DNA of 64,000 nt from Stictocephala bisonia. Taxonomy: Eukaryota; Arthropoda; Insecta; Hemiptera; Membracidae. The stretch covers positions 338,087 to 402,086 of the forward strand of contig JAQJVL010000743.1 of assembly GCA_035578905.1 (NCBI GenBank), written 5' to 3'. Shown piece by piece: positions 1 to 12,670 of the stretch. Positions within the stretch are counted from its first letter, which is position 1. The number at the start of each line of letters is the position of its first letter. The notes below the pieces were generated by a model that saw nothing but the letters and a program-made list of their open reading frames with translations, made no database searches and was not told the origin of the DNA. Position numbers and translations under genes: made by a program.

Positions 1-360
1 TTGTCAGAGTAATGATGCATAGCAATAGATTTGAACATACTGAACCACTTTTTAAACAATTAAACATTCTACCAGTAAGAATGCTTTATGTTTATAAGCT
101 TCTCAGAAATCAGTTTAATGTACAACAGAAAAATGCAGAAAATACAGTTAATATAGAATATAATCGTATAAGCCTTAGGAATCCTAGAGTAGTTACAGTA
201 CCACAGCCTAACCTGACATTGTTCCAAAAATGCTTTTCTTTCAATTCTCCTAGAATTTTTAATGTAATACCAGCGGAAATAAAAAAAATCTAATTCTAGG
301 ACTACATTTTCAAAAATGGTTAAGAAAATACTTGTGTCTTGCCACAATATTAAAAACCTA
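1..360 (+). pseudogene. LINE ORF2 C-terminal fragment (cut by window edge)
   Basis: An open frame at 12-293 reads as the post-reverse-transcriptase tail of a Jockey/CR1-type non-LTR retrotransposon. It has the typical 'LNILPVRMLYVYKLL' run, then an N-rich segment and a terminal 'FNVIPAEIKKI', and weak similarity continues past the stop to about 360. It is the same kind of tail as the minus-strand fragments at 53.8-54.6 kb and 63.3-64 kb. No RT catalytic motif is inside the window, so the rest of the element lies to the left or is lost. It is assigned to the LINE class from the tail only, and the clade is uncertain. Confidence 0.55.
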
Positions 361-1119
361 TTGGCTTAGTTTACATATAATTAATTTGTTTTTTAAATCT
401 ATTTTCTAAACTCATAGCAGTAACAAATATTTCATTTACTAAATTCTCCAATATTGCTTGAAAAATCTAGAACAAATTTTGCATGTATTTTTTGTCTTAT
501 TAATATGAAAATTGAATTTCAGTCAGCTCGCTACCTTTAGTTTATTTAAGCAATAGCAACCCCAAAACAGTTTTTACTCTGGGTGCTTATTTATTTTACC
601 AAAAGTTGTAACTTTCATGTAGATTTTTTTTTTTTTTTTTTTTCAATAGATCAGAAATGTTGTAAACAATCAAATGATACTGTTCCAGTTGTATTTGAAC
701 AACTTGTATATGTACAAATAAATAGTGAAATAAATAATTTTTTTATTTGATTTGAACCTGTATGAGGGTCCTGTAGAATATTAAGAACCTACAATGTACC
801 CCTAACAAACCTGTTTGTCCAATTAAAAGAGACACAATACAAAATGAAAAAAAGCCAATGTCTGTACCTCATAGCCTTCTCGGGTAAAATATCAGGTTAC
901 TTTTAGGGCAAAAATCATAAAACACACTTCCGTTTAGTTTATAACTGAAAGGTAAAAATAATAAAACCAATACAAAACCAAACAGTCAGACATACATATG
1001 AATTATATTAGGTAAATTAAGGAATAATAAACAAAGAAAAGTACTGACTAAAAAATTCACACACATACATCAGAAAAATCCACATTGATCAATAAATAAT
1101 CTTATAATAACTAAATGGA
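361..1119. other. AT-rich stretch without genes
   Basis: No coding signal was seen. A 20-base T run lies at 624-643. The rest is AT-rich DNA with no clear repeat borders. Confidence 0.5.
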
Positions 1120-2960
1120 GTCTTAACCATATTCATTCCATCAGACGCAAGCATGCTACTCTGGAAACTGCTGGTCTCATAGCCACATTAACATCATTAG
1201 CTATACAATTAAATAATGTCATTGAGAAATTTAGTAAAAAAGAAACGTGAGCAACAGTACCAGCCCCACCAGGCTCTGCTTGCCCGGCCACCGTACGCCA
1301 GGAACGTACCAATTGACCACCCTCAGAGTTATAGTCATCTACTATACCTGTAACAACAGCATGTAAGAAACAAAGCTGAGAAACTTTGTGCCTTTTAGAA
1401 AGTCGATCAAAACCAAAAACATTCAACATTTCTTCGTATCTATCAAACCAAATTGGATGATTTAAAGAGCCAAATAATCTAAAATACAATAATCGAACAA
1501 ACTTTTTTTGAATTTGTTCAATCATGTCAGAGTATATTTTAGTTGAAGTAAAATTTTTGTTGTTTTCTAAAATTAAGGAAATGTTGCTTTACGTAAACAT
1601 AGATTGAAAATATAACAAAGAGGCTCCGATAGGAATTCAGAGCAACCTTTCACTACATAATTTGGAATGAGATCTGGTCCAAACGATTGTTTGGATGGTA
1701 GTTTTTTAATCGCCCACTCCATGTGGCAAGGCGTGATAGTTGGTATGACCAGACACTGTACTCCCGGCAGAACAGGTGAATGCATAACTGCAGTCACACA
1801 GTTCACCTGCCCTAACCTAACCCTAAACAATTTTGGTTCGGTATTTTGGAACTCTCGTATACCAAACCAAAATAGTCAGCGTATACTATGACAATTGATT
1901 GACTACATTTGTAACTTAATCCATTTAATGTAAATTTAGGCAAACAATTAGAATTATTCTTTTTAGATTTTACGAATTGCCAAAACCTTTTTGGATCTCT
2001 TTTTAATTGTTCATCGGTATTTCTAATGTGATCTTTAAAAGCTTGTTTTACTATTCTTTTAACAATCACCCTACGCTCCTTGAACCATGTTAAGTATATT
2101 TCCTTACCTGTAGTACTAAATTGTTTTCTAAACAAGTCTTTTTGTTTAATATTGGTTTCACAATCATACCAAACAGGATATTTTGGTTTCGTATTTCTTT
2201 TTTTCGGAACATGTTGATTTACAATATTATAAAGATTGTCATAAAACTCTCTAAGCGCATCGTCAAAATTTCCGTCTCAAATAAGGAGCCCCAGGAAATA
2301 TGCCTCATATCATGGTACAACTTTAAAAAATCTGCCTTTTGTAAGTTATACACATATTCATTCTGTTCAACAACTCAAAATTTATTCCGTTGTACGTAAA
2401 ATGTAATTGACAAAAGTGGGTAATGATTAACAATTGGCACCAGTTCTTCTGTGCCTTTCTCTACACAAACCTCCGGAATATTAGTGGTAACTAAATCAAG
2501 GGTTCTCATGTTAATGTTTCGGATGTTAATACATGACCTCAATGCACCAAAAGTTAAAAAATTTAGAAGTTCTCTGTATATTTCACCACCATGTACAAGA
2601 TTAAAAGTACTGTCTGTAATAAGAGGTAAATTAAAATCACCAATAATGCACACTTTATTATGAATTTTAATTGAACGTGAATAATGCAACTCATAAAATT
2701 TGGAATATAATAACATGTTTGACCTTGGAGGGAAATATATTACACAAAGATAGAAACTGAACGCGTTATCATTTGTTAACTTAAGCCATATCATATGTAA
2801 ATCTCAAGGTCACATGCCAATTGAGATAAGTGTTGAGTTCCTTATCGCCACCAAGACACCCGCTCCCTACCCAGCCCGTCTCGTCTATAAACCGTAAATG
2901 AGCCACAAAATAGTTCTGCAGAATTAACAGACTCATCCAACCATGTTTTTGTTAAGGAAA
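1120..2960 (-). pseudogene. Jockey-like LINE ORF2, decayed (APE endonuclease to RT tail)
   Basis: Reading leftward, the pieces follow ORF2 order. About 2945-2870 matches the start of the APE endonuclease ('TKTWLDESVNSAELF'). At 2794-2375 is the middle of the endonuclease with the catalytic block 'CIIGDFNLP' and 'RTLDLVTTN'. At 2135-1812 is the linker ('KRDPKRFWQFVKSKKN'). At 1760-1573 is the start of the RT domain ('AIKKLPSKQSFGPDLIPNY'). At 1525-1133 is the RT tail ('IEQIQKKFVRLLYF'). The central RT with its YADD box is missing between 1573 and 1525. Several frame changes separate the pieces, so it is a pseudogene. Short GC-rich patches sit in the endonuclease start, before the RT, and in the tail (see findings). 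It closely resembles the plus-strand copy at 60.4-62.3 kb. Confidence 0.85.
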
Positions 2961-3424
2961 CATATCAAGCACGTACTTTACAGACAGCAGCATTTTCAAT
3001 CAAAGAAGGCATGTTAAACAGTGATTAACAACCTTAAACACTGTTGAATGGATCCGTAATAGCAGATGTGTCTTATCAACAGATAGTAGTAAACAGCATG
3101 CATATGCTGAACATCAACTGCAGCGCTACTACAACGGCAACATTCCAAAATGGTACTTATTTTAAAAACATGCTTTGAATACTGTTTTACATTAGTACAT
3201 TCTTTGCCTTAAAAATGTGCTTCCTACTGGTCAAAAACTCTTTAACTATTCAAAAATCAGACCAGGTTTTAAATTAAATTTAAAAATATATCTTTGTTTA
3301 AAACATTTGTGGAATTGAAGTAAAAATTGAAGTATAACATTGATTAGATACATTATGGATAGTTCACCCAATGGTCTCAACTATGAGACAAAAACCTAGC
3401 GTGATGAAATTAAACTAGACACTT
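2961..3424. other. Stretch without genes
   Basis: No coding frame, repeat border or RNA gene was recognised. It lies between two LINE-derived fragments of opposite strand. Confidence 0.4.
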
Positions 3425-4420
3425 CTGACTGTATGTAGTGCTGTTAAATGAAAACGGTAGCCAAGATAGGTTCAATACTGTTGGGAAAATCAGGCTTCTG
3501 GATGAATACAATCTTAGGCTGGTTGCAATAATAGCAAGTACAGAAGAAAAGCTAGAGGAACTGGAGGAAAATGAACAGAAATATATATGCAAAATAGAAT
3601 CACTTAGTCAAGAGCTGAACCATTCTAAGCTCCTACTAAAGAAAGAAAAAGAATTCCATTTAGAAAAGCAAAACATTTTTTAAGAACAGGACAAAAATAT
3701 TTTAATGAATAATTGACTCTGAATCAAACAAAATTAGGAATCTGGAAATGAGCAATTTGACAATCAGAAGAACAAACCGAATGCATTAAAAATCTTGTTC
3801 TAACTAAAACTACTTCCATTCAAACCTCTGACGACAGCACCCGTCTAGCTTAACACAATCCCCACCAGTGCATATGGAAATTCTGCTACTACAGAAATGG
3901 CTCAATCAAATAGGTCAAGCTGTGAACAAATTATCGGACAATGTACACATCATCAATGTTGTAGAGCTCGAAATAACTATACCTTACAAGCACTCTTCAC
4001 CCCACATAGCACAAAGCAGCCATAACAACAGCTTTTTCGGTAATACCCACTTCCATGTCAATAAGCCTAATCCTGGAAAAAAAACCTAAATACAGAATTT
4101 GTCCCTACAAGTTGCAAAGAATTGTTGGGCTATTCTTATCTGTCACACAGCAGAAATAAGTAAAGTAAGTAAAAAATCTGACGATAAAGATGATGAATTA
4201 TGATGAGGTATAGGTGGTAAACCAACATCACTTACAGTAACAACATTTAATTATCAATACGAAGATGGATCATCATTATCAACACTAAGCAAAAAAGGGG
4301 GCAACTTTGAAACAATAAAATCTAAAACATCCTACCCATATAATGAGAAAATAAAATTCTCTCTGGAGGAACTTCATGATGAAACTTCATGAAAAAACCC
4401 CCATCTGGAGAGAATGAACA
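3425..4420 (+). pseudogene. LINE ORF1-like relic with coiled coil
   Basis: The frame at 3438-3683 encodes a heptad-rich, charged segment ('STEEKLEELEENEQKYICK', 'HSKLLLKKEKEFHLEK') that should form a coiled coil. A second frame at 3868-4089 and scattered readable pieces to about 4400 ('NEKIKFSLEELHDETS') continue on the same strand with stops. Coiled coil followed by a polar region, lying just upstream of an endonuclease relic in the same orientation (4985-6125), suggests ORF1 of that LINE. No zinc knuckle or RRM is visible, so the ORF1 assignment rests on order and composition. It could also be an unrelated gene remnant. Confidence 0.4.
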
Positions 4421-4476
4421 TATGTTAAACTAATGGTGTCAGAGAAAAAAGTCTCCTCCTTTCACAGCACAAGTCC

Positions 4477-4960
4477 TTAACCCAAGGAATGTTGATCGCC
4501 TCAGTAAAATGTTACCGCCTCAATTGGAGGCGATGTGCACACGCTCGGTTACAGCTGATTACAGTCGAAATAAAACATCAAATTTGTTTCAAATACATAT
4601 CATTTGAAAGACTGTGATCAGTGTTTGTTTACGTTTCTTTGAATTTTCTCTACTAATTTCCTATGTAGCCTAGTGGCTTATTGATTTCGTTTGTTTACTT
4701 CGCCATATGTTTGTCTATCCTCCAATCCCGTTCGCCATTACCAAGCTAGTAGTTATTTATGTTTTTTGTTGTGCTTTTATGCAACTTTTAGAGTTTGTGT
4801 ATTATTGAACTAGTTTTTATTGTTATTTCTGATTATAGGTGATCCTTGTTGTTTGAGTGACATTTGAGATATACTTGAACGACCTGATTGTCATATTCGT
4901 TGCTAGGCAACATATGATGTCTCCAAAATGTCAGTGATAGAGTGTGGACTTTAAACCTTC
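4477..4960. mobile_element. piggyBac-type MITE, degraded copy
   Basis: It starts TTAACCCAAGGAATGTT at 4477, the same terminus as the complete copy at 9138-9866. It then shares 'accgcctcaattggaggcgat', 'gtttgtttac' and 'ttgctaggcaacata' in the same order to about 4920. The first of the two subterminal palindromes is partly deleted. The right terminus is not clear; 'gtgtggactttaaa' near 4940-4955 may be the decayed end. It splits the LINE relics at 3.4-4.4 and 5.0-6.1 kb. Confidence 0.65.
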
Positions 4961-4984
4961 TTATCACTTTGCAACGTGAACGAC

Positions 4985-6125
4985 GGCTTTCTGACACTTC
5001 ATTTTCATTTTTCTAACTAAGTGAGGACTACCAGTACCACATCATCATATCAAAATATGAAAAGAATTGAAGTTGACTAAGTAATTATGCAGTTTAACCA
5101 TATAGACCACCTAGCAGCAAGCTGGACAACGCTACTGACATAATGACAGCTGAACTGGACAAGGCCCCTAACAAGAAATCAAGCAATTATTATTATGAGT
5201 AACATTAATGTAGACAGTCCCAAGGATGAAAAATAAAAAAAGTAACTAGAAAATGCCTTGCTGGCATATGGCATAATAAGACTACCTCTACCAGCTACAA
5301 GAGTGACAGAAAATAGTCTATACTTTCATCAACGTCATCTGTACTGACCTCAGAGGTAAAAATGACATCAGCTTCATACTCTTGACAACAGGTCTATCAG
5401 ATCACATAGCACAAGTGTGCAGCATCAACATGACAATGAGAGCCAACCCACCTCCCTCTTCAAAACGTTGTATTAACACACAAACTTTAGAACGACTAAG
5501 AATACTATTATCAGATAAGTACTAAGATTGGACATAAGTAATACAAAAAGTAAATGTTGACTATTTATTCTACACTTTTCAGAGTATCCTACAGCAAGCC
5601 ATGACCATTTCATGCCCATACTCATTTAACTACACAGAAGATACACAAAGAAGTCCAGGCGGGACAGGACGCTGAAAGTAAAGAACTCAAAAAGAGCTTA
5701 CTTCGCTGCTTTAACAAAGATCTACTCACAGGCTGTGAGGTGGACAGACAGGATACAGCAGTAAAGAAAAGGGCCTACGATCTCAAGCTTAAGGCACTCC
5801 ACAGACAATGAAATTCAGTATTCATATCAGACTTTGACAATAAATCACAAGCGCTTTGAACAGTCATCAATCAGGAGCGGAAGAGAAAAATGTGTATAAC
5901 TCTAAAAAAACATTTTAATTTAAATCAAAATAATTACTGACCCCAATATAATTGTTAACCATTTCAACAAGCACTTCACAACCACAGCTGAAAATACCCT
6001 CCAGGAACAAAAAATTAACATTCTCCTACAAGAGATCAAACGATTCACCCAGAGACAGTTGCTAACAAACGTAAACTTATAAAAACCAACCAACAAGAAG
6101 AAAATACTGTAATAAATCTGGTACA
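4985..6125 (+). pseudogene. LINE ORF2 relic: endonuclease and linker
   Basis: Three-frame reading gives a broken APE endonuclease. 'MSNINVDSPKDEK' near 5200 corresponds to the catalytic GD(I/F)N block, followed by 'LLAYGIIRLPLPATRVTE' and, in another frame near 5345-5520, 'LTTGLSDHIAQVCSIN' and 'TLERLRILLSDKY'. The linker before the RT appears near 5940-6000 ('VNHFNKHFTTTAENTL'). No RT motif follows; a repeat-rich stretch and the Penelope fragment come next. Many stops and frame changes make it a dead copy. It belongs to a different LINE family from the one at 1.1-2.9 kb, because the 'RLPLPATRVT' motif is absent there. Confidence 0.7.
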
Positions 6126-6362
6126 ATGATATGAAAATGTATTGGATAATATGTATTCATTCTTGTCTTCAATTCATGATTTTTAAAAACACACATTTGA
6201 CAGTTATCCATGTATTTTCCAATAATCCAAATTTTTGCCAATCTAGATCACCTCTGGCCCCGATTAATCCATACAACAAGATTACACTATATACACACAC
6301 ACACACATACAAATCAACACACCACTAAATAAAAATAAATTCTGTTTTTCAAAAAAACACAC
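6126..6362. other. AT-rich spacer with short (AC)n
   Basis: It contains an (AC)n tract at about 6290-6307 and otherwise nothing recognised. The left Penelope target duplication begins at 6363. Confidence 0.5.
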
Positions 6363-6376
6363 TTATTTTTTATATA

Positions 6377-7347
<971 letters not shown>

Positions 7348-7350
7348 ACA

Positions 7351-7635
7351 AGACAAAACAAAAACCTCCGCCAAATCCTGGTCCATCCTAAGTTACCTGA
7401 TCCCAACATCCTGACCTGTCCTAAAAACCAGCAACCACCCGGTTCTAATCCTTGTAACAAGAAATCTTGCAAAACCTGTCCTATTCATCTCCCAGCCACA
7501 TCTTTTACCAGCTCCACTACCTCTCTAACCTACAAGATACCTGGAAACCACTCCTTGTTGCTGATCTTGTTTGCTGATGTCCTATCTCTCTAATATACTA
7601 ATTCCTGGCCTAGTGCCCTTTAACCTTACCTAAAA
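7351..7635 (+). mobile_element. Inverted partial copy of the Penelope-like fragment
   Basis: From 7351 the sequence is the reverse complement of the left arm, starting at a 3-base centre (7348-7350). It reads the same protein on the plus strand ('NLRQILVHPKLPDPN', 'CNKKSCKTCPIHLPA') until 'KIPGNHS' near 7552. There it jumps to 'tttgctgatgtcctatctctc', the reverse complement of 6378-6410. So the arm matches both ends of the left arm but lacks about 0.7 kb of its interior, including the GIY-YIG core. The right target duplication follows at 7636-7649. Confidence 0.85.
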
Positions 7636-7819
7636 TTATTTTTTATATAGCATCTCAAACTGCTTAACCTAATACAGAAAAATAGCTAAACTGTAACCAC
7701 TTAACTATATTTTTATTTCTAAATTTACTAAAACAATCTACACTAACAAAATGTATACAACATCGTGTTTTTCTTTCCCACCCAACACAACCTAAACACG
7801 TATAACAGCACCACACAAT

Positions 7820-8040
7820 AAGTACCTCCGTACATGTATAGAAGGGCGAGTGGTTCAATACCATCGTACTTGGTTAGAAGGGCAAGAGGTACCAATGAAC
7901 GTGTATAGGAGAGCGGGTGGGTCAATACCACTGTGTCTGTATTGGGGAGTGGGTGGGTTAATTCAGCCTCAAGTATATGAGTGGGCAGGAAGGTCAGTAC
8001 CACTATATATGAGTGAGTGGGAGGGATTTCAATGTAAGGT
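7820..8040. repeat. Degenerate minisatellite
   Basis: Five to six loose copies of a motif of about 35-45 bases, each with 'gagYGGGTGGgtcaataccact'-like content (for example near 7840, 7910, 7945, 7980 and 8010). Copies differ in length and sequence. The antisense frame at 7743-8003 is an artefact of it. An A run follows at 8056-8068. Confidence 0.5.
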
Positions 8041-8068
8041 TTATTAGATTAAGTAAAAAAAAAAAAAT

Positions 8069-9137
8069 ACAATACTACTTGAATTGTTACAATAATTTTG
8101 AACTAGGGCTATTTTATATAAATACTTACAAATTCAAGTTTTCCTTTCGATATATCCTCAGGAAAGTATGGCACTGAAATATCTCGAAGATCCAACTAAA
8201 AATATACAATGCTGGTTAGTTTTATTAGTTAGTTATATCTTTAAATATTTATATAAACCAAAAAAGATGTACGGTTCTCACATAACACAATTTCCTGAAT
8301 CACAGTATAGATTTTTATGAAATTTGGAAGGAAGTTATCTTTTGTATTTTATAGACCCACTAAGAAAGGATTTCTTGAAATTTCATTCTTAAGGGGTAGA
8401 ACTAGCCATCAATGTTTAATTTTATCTATAAGAGTAACATTGGTAAAAATTTATTTCAAACAGCTGATATAAATAAAACAAACTTGACACAATAGCTTGG
8501 CTTGTTTGGTTTTCACTGTGAAATAACTACGGTCATTTCTACAAACTCTTAATGCGGCAGACATGCGTCATTTGCCATGCTCCAAATGTTTGTCTTTTGG
8601 CAAACTACTTGTTTCGATATTTGCCGATTAACAATCAGGCATCCAGACATATGTGAGGTTTCCCGAGCACATATTTGTTCTGGGAATAGCAAATAATCAT
8701 TAACATAGATGTTGATGATGCTCTTCTTGCATATCACACTTTTTTAGTTTTAGCTTGAGGATATTTACTGTTAACAACTAAAAGGAAACCTAGAAGAAAG
8801 AGATGGTGGATGGTATCCGTTAATCCTAGTAGAAGCCTGTAAGTCCCTTGTGTGTGTATAAATTTATTTATTAACACCTAAATTAAAATTTAAAGTTTCA
8901 TTTTAATGAAACTATGATATTTATAAGTTAGGATATTTTATAAAAAATTTTTACTATGATTTTAAGAGTTAATGTTTAGTTATTAGTTGAATATTATTTT
9001 CATTTTCAATGAAGTTTCATATATAAATGGCAACTGAATCTTCAATTGTCGTGATGGCTAAGGTATTAGGTAGTTTTTTTTGTTTTGTAGTATGAGAAAT
9101 AAATGTAATTTATTATTAGGTCGTGTTACACCTTATT
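8069..9137. other. Stretch without genes
   Basis: No coding similarity, transposon terminus or RNA gene was recognised. The DNA is AT-rich. Confidence 0.4.
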
Positions 9138-9866
9138 TTAACCCAAGGAATGTTTATCGCCTCAAATTGAGGCGATCGGTATTTTCATAAAATGTTACCG
9201 CCTCAATTTGAGGCGATGTGCGCTCACTCGATTAATGTCGCTCACAGTCGGGAAAAAAAGTCAAAGTCGTCTCAAATATATATCATTTGAAAGGCCGTGA
9301 ATCAGTGTTTGTTTACATGTCTTTGGTTTTGCTCTATGAATGTCAGATGAGGCACAGTGGCAGAAATTATTCTTTGTTTACTTCTTCCGTCATCATCTGT
9401 CAATCAACTCGCCAGTCTCGATCGCCATACCAAGCCGGCAGTTGTTTATGTTTGTTGATGTGTTGTGTTATGCTTTGTGTGACTTTTAGTGTTTGTGTAT
9501 TATAGTTTGTATATTATTAGTCATTTCAGGATTATTTATTCAAGGTAAAGCATGGTTTATAAACATTATAATTATGCATGCTAAAATTGGCATATTCGTT
9601 GATAGGCAACATATTTATTGTTACTTCATAAATATATGTTGTATAAATGTTTGCCCGCATAATAACATATTTAAAAACTTTTTAAAAATTTTGAAAATTT
9701 GTCAATTACCAATAATTAAAATTAATTTATTACTAATAAAAATGATACAAGTTTCATCTTTCTAATGCTAATAATAAATATACAGCGAATTTTTAAAAAA
9801 AGTATTACAAATCACTGAAAATTTGGCGACATTACACAACATTAGTACCAACACTCCTTGGGTTAA
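9138..9866. mobile_element. piggyBac-type MITE, complete ends
   Basis: A 729-bp element is bounded by TTAA on both sides, with terminal inverted repeats TTAACCCAAGGAATGTT (left) and CAACACTCCTTGGGTTAA (right). They match after inversion except for one A/G difference. Just inside the left end are two copies of a 21-bp near palindrome, atcgcctcaaattgaggcgat, separated by about 20 bases. These could be transposase binding sites. No transposase is encoded. TTAA target sites are diagnostic of the piggyBac superfamily. A decayed relative lies at 4477. Confidence 0.9.
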
Positions 9867-9978
9867 AAGTCTTTACAGCTTTATTATTTTAATATAAAAA
9901 TGTTCAAATTATTCTTTCCCCTAGGGATAGGGTGGTCCAAATGTAAACAAATTTTCATTTAAAAATTTATGTTATTGT

Positions 9979-10654
9979 AACTCTTCTGTTCATTGAAAAG
10001 ATATACATTTGTATCCAATGTAATATCAATAACTCTTCTGTTCATTGCAAGGATATACATTTGTATCCTATGTACTATCAATAATTCTTCTGTTCATCGC
10101 AAAGATATATATTTGTATCCAATGTACTATCAATAATTCTTCTGTTCATTGCAAGGATATACATTTGTATCCTATGTACTATCAATAATTCATCTGTTCA
10201 TCACAAAGATATACATTTGTATCCAATGTACTATCAATAACTCTTCTGTTCATTGCAAGGATATACATTTGTATCCTATGTACTATCAATAATTCATCTG
10301 TTCATCGCAAAGATATACATTTGTATCCAATGTACTATCAATAACTCTTCTGTTCATTGCAAGGATATACATTTGTATCCTATGTACTATCAATAATTCT
10401 TCTGTTCATCGCAAAGATATATATTTGTATCCAATGTACTATCAATAATTCTTCTGTTCATCGCAAGGATATACATTTGTATCCAATGTACTATCAATAA
10501 CTCTTCTGTTCATTGCAAGGATATACATTTGTATCCTATGTACTATCAATAATTCATCTGTTCATCACAAAGATATACATTTGTATCCAATGTACTATCA
10601 ATAACTCTTCTGTACATTGCAAGGATATACATTTGTATCCTATGTACTATCAAT
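9979..10654. repeat. 52-bp satellite, 13 copies, two alternating variants
   Basis: Thirteen head-to-tail units of exactly 52 bp begin at 9979, 10031, 10083 and so on to 10603. Two variants alternate for most of the array. One has 'ttcattgcaaggatatac' and 'tatcctatgtac'; the other has 'ttcatcgcaaagatata' and 'tatccaatgtac'. Unit 10 (10447) looks like a hybrid. The alternation implies a 104-bp higher-order unit. Each unit has an imperfect dyad ggatatacatttgtatcc. There are no unique spacers, so it is not a CRISPR array. Confidence 0.98.
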
Positions 10655-10867
10655 AATTCATTTTAAAATGGGGAGGGGGGGTTAGGTAAAAATGTGTTTA
10701 CATCAAAACTATGTCACGCTGCATTTAAAATTTAAGGTCTCTAAATTATTATGGTTACTATTATTTATTACGGTTTTCATCTGTATTTTAGTAGTTCCTT
10801 CTTTTCAGTTTTTCTCAGTTTTACCTTTAATTTACAAGTAATTTGATTTTTTTGTAAACTGACATTC

Positions 10868-10939
10868 TACTTGGGTAGCATCCATGATCTACTTGGGTAG
10901 CATCCGTGATCTACTTGGGCAGCAGCCGTGATCTACCTG
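10868..10939. repeat. 22-bp tandem repeat, three copies
   Basis: The unit ctacttgggtagcatccgtg plus 'at' repeats at 10868, 10890 and 10912 with a few substitutions, then a partial 'ctacctgtg'. Confidence 0.9.
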
Positions 10940-12119
10940 TGTTGTATTTTCGATTTTTATATATAATTGAGCTTTAAGGAATAAAAAAGTTCATAAAATA
11001 TATAAGTTAATTATGATATTTGAGTCTTAATCCTTATTCTTTAATCCCTAAGTATTTGTATTTATTTTACTTGTATTCACAAGTATTTGTATCCAGAGAG
11101 AACACCTCCTACAATCTTTTTTATGGAGTTTTTTTATGAATGGGGCGCCACAATGTTGTTCCCTTACACTAGAAAAATGTCTACAACAGGCCCTGCTTAT
11201 TGGCCAAGCGGCGCAATGAGAAACTATGTTTCAATATAAGGTTTTACGTATATCGTACTGAATAAATGTAAAGATCTTAAGAAAAGAATGTCTTCATTCA
11301 GAAAACATATGTATGGTATACTTGAATAGTGTTGATACAAGTTCATTTTTTACTTCAGTGTGTTTAATTTGTTGATATGTTACTGAATGATTAAGCAATA
11401 AGAGCTTTATGAATGTTTCATTCATGATAATTGTTACTGAATTATTAACAACGTAGTTTTCGGAAGAATTCAATATATTTCTGGCAGACAAAATGAAGTC
11501 GATGTTATGAGACCTTGGGATCTCGTAATGCACTAAACGTGTTAAACCAATATCAAATCGTTGTACAACATTACTAATATTTAATGTTTATGTAATAAAG
11601 ATATTTGAATTGAATAAAAAAAACTACTGTGAGATAGAAGTGACAGTTTCTTGAACTTAGTTGTGTTTGTTTTTAAAATGTAAATATTAAATTCTTTGAG
11701 CTGACAAATTTAAATTTCTATTTTTACTGTACAAATTTTGAAAAATAATAATAAATTGTGGAATTTATGTTTGAAAATAAATAAACTGTGGAAAATAAAT
11801 TTTGAAATAATTTACGTTTTAAATCATTAATTAGAAGAAAAGTAAGAGAAAAGAGAGTTCACAATTTTTTTTAAATTGTGTCTTCATGAGAATTACAACT
11901 TCAGGAAAATTGATGCAATATTTATAATTATTTTCCATTTGTGAATGCTGTATAAAATAAAATTATATGTTACATTATATACTTTGCTAAGTATGTAGAC
12001 TCTTGTTTATTTTTTTTAAATCAAGGGTGTTCCTTATACGAACCAAGTTTCAAGTTAACTGTTATTTGTGGAACATTTTTATAATAAATGTAAATTTTGT
12101 TTAATAAGATTCAACTTAC
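10940..12119. other. AT-rich stretch, possible intron of the minus-strand gene
   Basis: No convincing exon or complete element was seen. The 'ttgaattgaataaaaaa' at 11605-11623 resembles the tail of a plus-strand LINE. The minus frame at 11294-11533 has no recognised motif and AT-driven codon use. Confidence 0.4.
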
Positions 12120-12204
12120 ACCCAGAGCTTTGTTGTGAAGTACACGCACATTAGTGATGGTTCCATTGTCTGAAATCTGTTGAATGGCATCATTGGACAG
12201 ATGC
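12120..12204 (-). CDS. Candidate internal exon, unrecognised host gene
   Basis: On the minus strand an 85-base segment is preceded by a good acceptor (a pyrimidine-rich stretch ending tttgttgcag) and followed by a perfect donor (GTAAGT). One frame is open and looks like ordinary protein: 'HLSNDAIQQISDNGT' then 'ITNVRVLHNKALG'. Its codon use is more balanced than the surrounding AT-rich DNA, and it matches no transposon protein I know. It may belong to the same gene as the candidate first exon at 17772-17871. The phases do not join directly (exon 1 leaves one base, this exon needs two), so at least one exon would lie between. I do not recognise the family. Confidence 0.4.
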
Positions 12205-12640
12205 CTGCAACAAACCACAATAAAAAATGAGAGCAATATATTACAAGAACATTAGCATCATCATTTCTATCAAACAAAGGAGCATGGCATACCGGAGTTC
12301 TGGAAAGGGCCGGCAGTAACAAATAACTTTAATGAATTCCAATAAAAGAACAAAATTGTATATATTGTATATCCAGCTATATTAAACTATTATATAGTTT
12401 ACCTTCATAGCATGCTTATAAAGTCATAGGTCGGGTTATGCAACAAATAATAGACAATTTTCATTGAATTATTTTGGCAGTAATTCAACTACACTGTATT
12501 ACAAATTTATAGACACTCAGTTTTAGAAATGGCCAATTTGTCAAATGAAAAAATGTTAGTTTTTGGGTTAAGTTAGACACTGAAAATGTTTTTTAGTAGG
12601 CATTACTGATATTATCAGCTAAACCCTACAAATAGGAAGT
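12205..12640. other. Stretch without genes
   Basis: AT-rich DNA with nothing recognised. Confidence 0.4.
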
Positions 12641-12670
12641 ACAGTAAAACATGTCATATCATGTCATATA

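Noticed and set aside
3410..3592. Ser-rich minus frame
   Set aside because: Antisense shadow of the coiled-coil coding strand.
7743..8003. 86-codon minus frame with repeated 'LTHPL'
   Set aside because: Product of the degenerate minisatellite.
9979..10654. Regular direct repeats that could suggest a CRISPR array
   Set aside because: Units abut without unique spacers and the genome is eukaryotic; this is a satellite.
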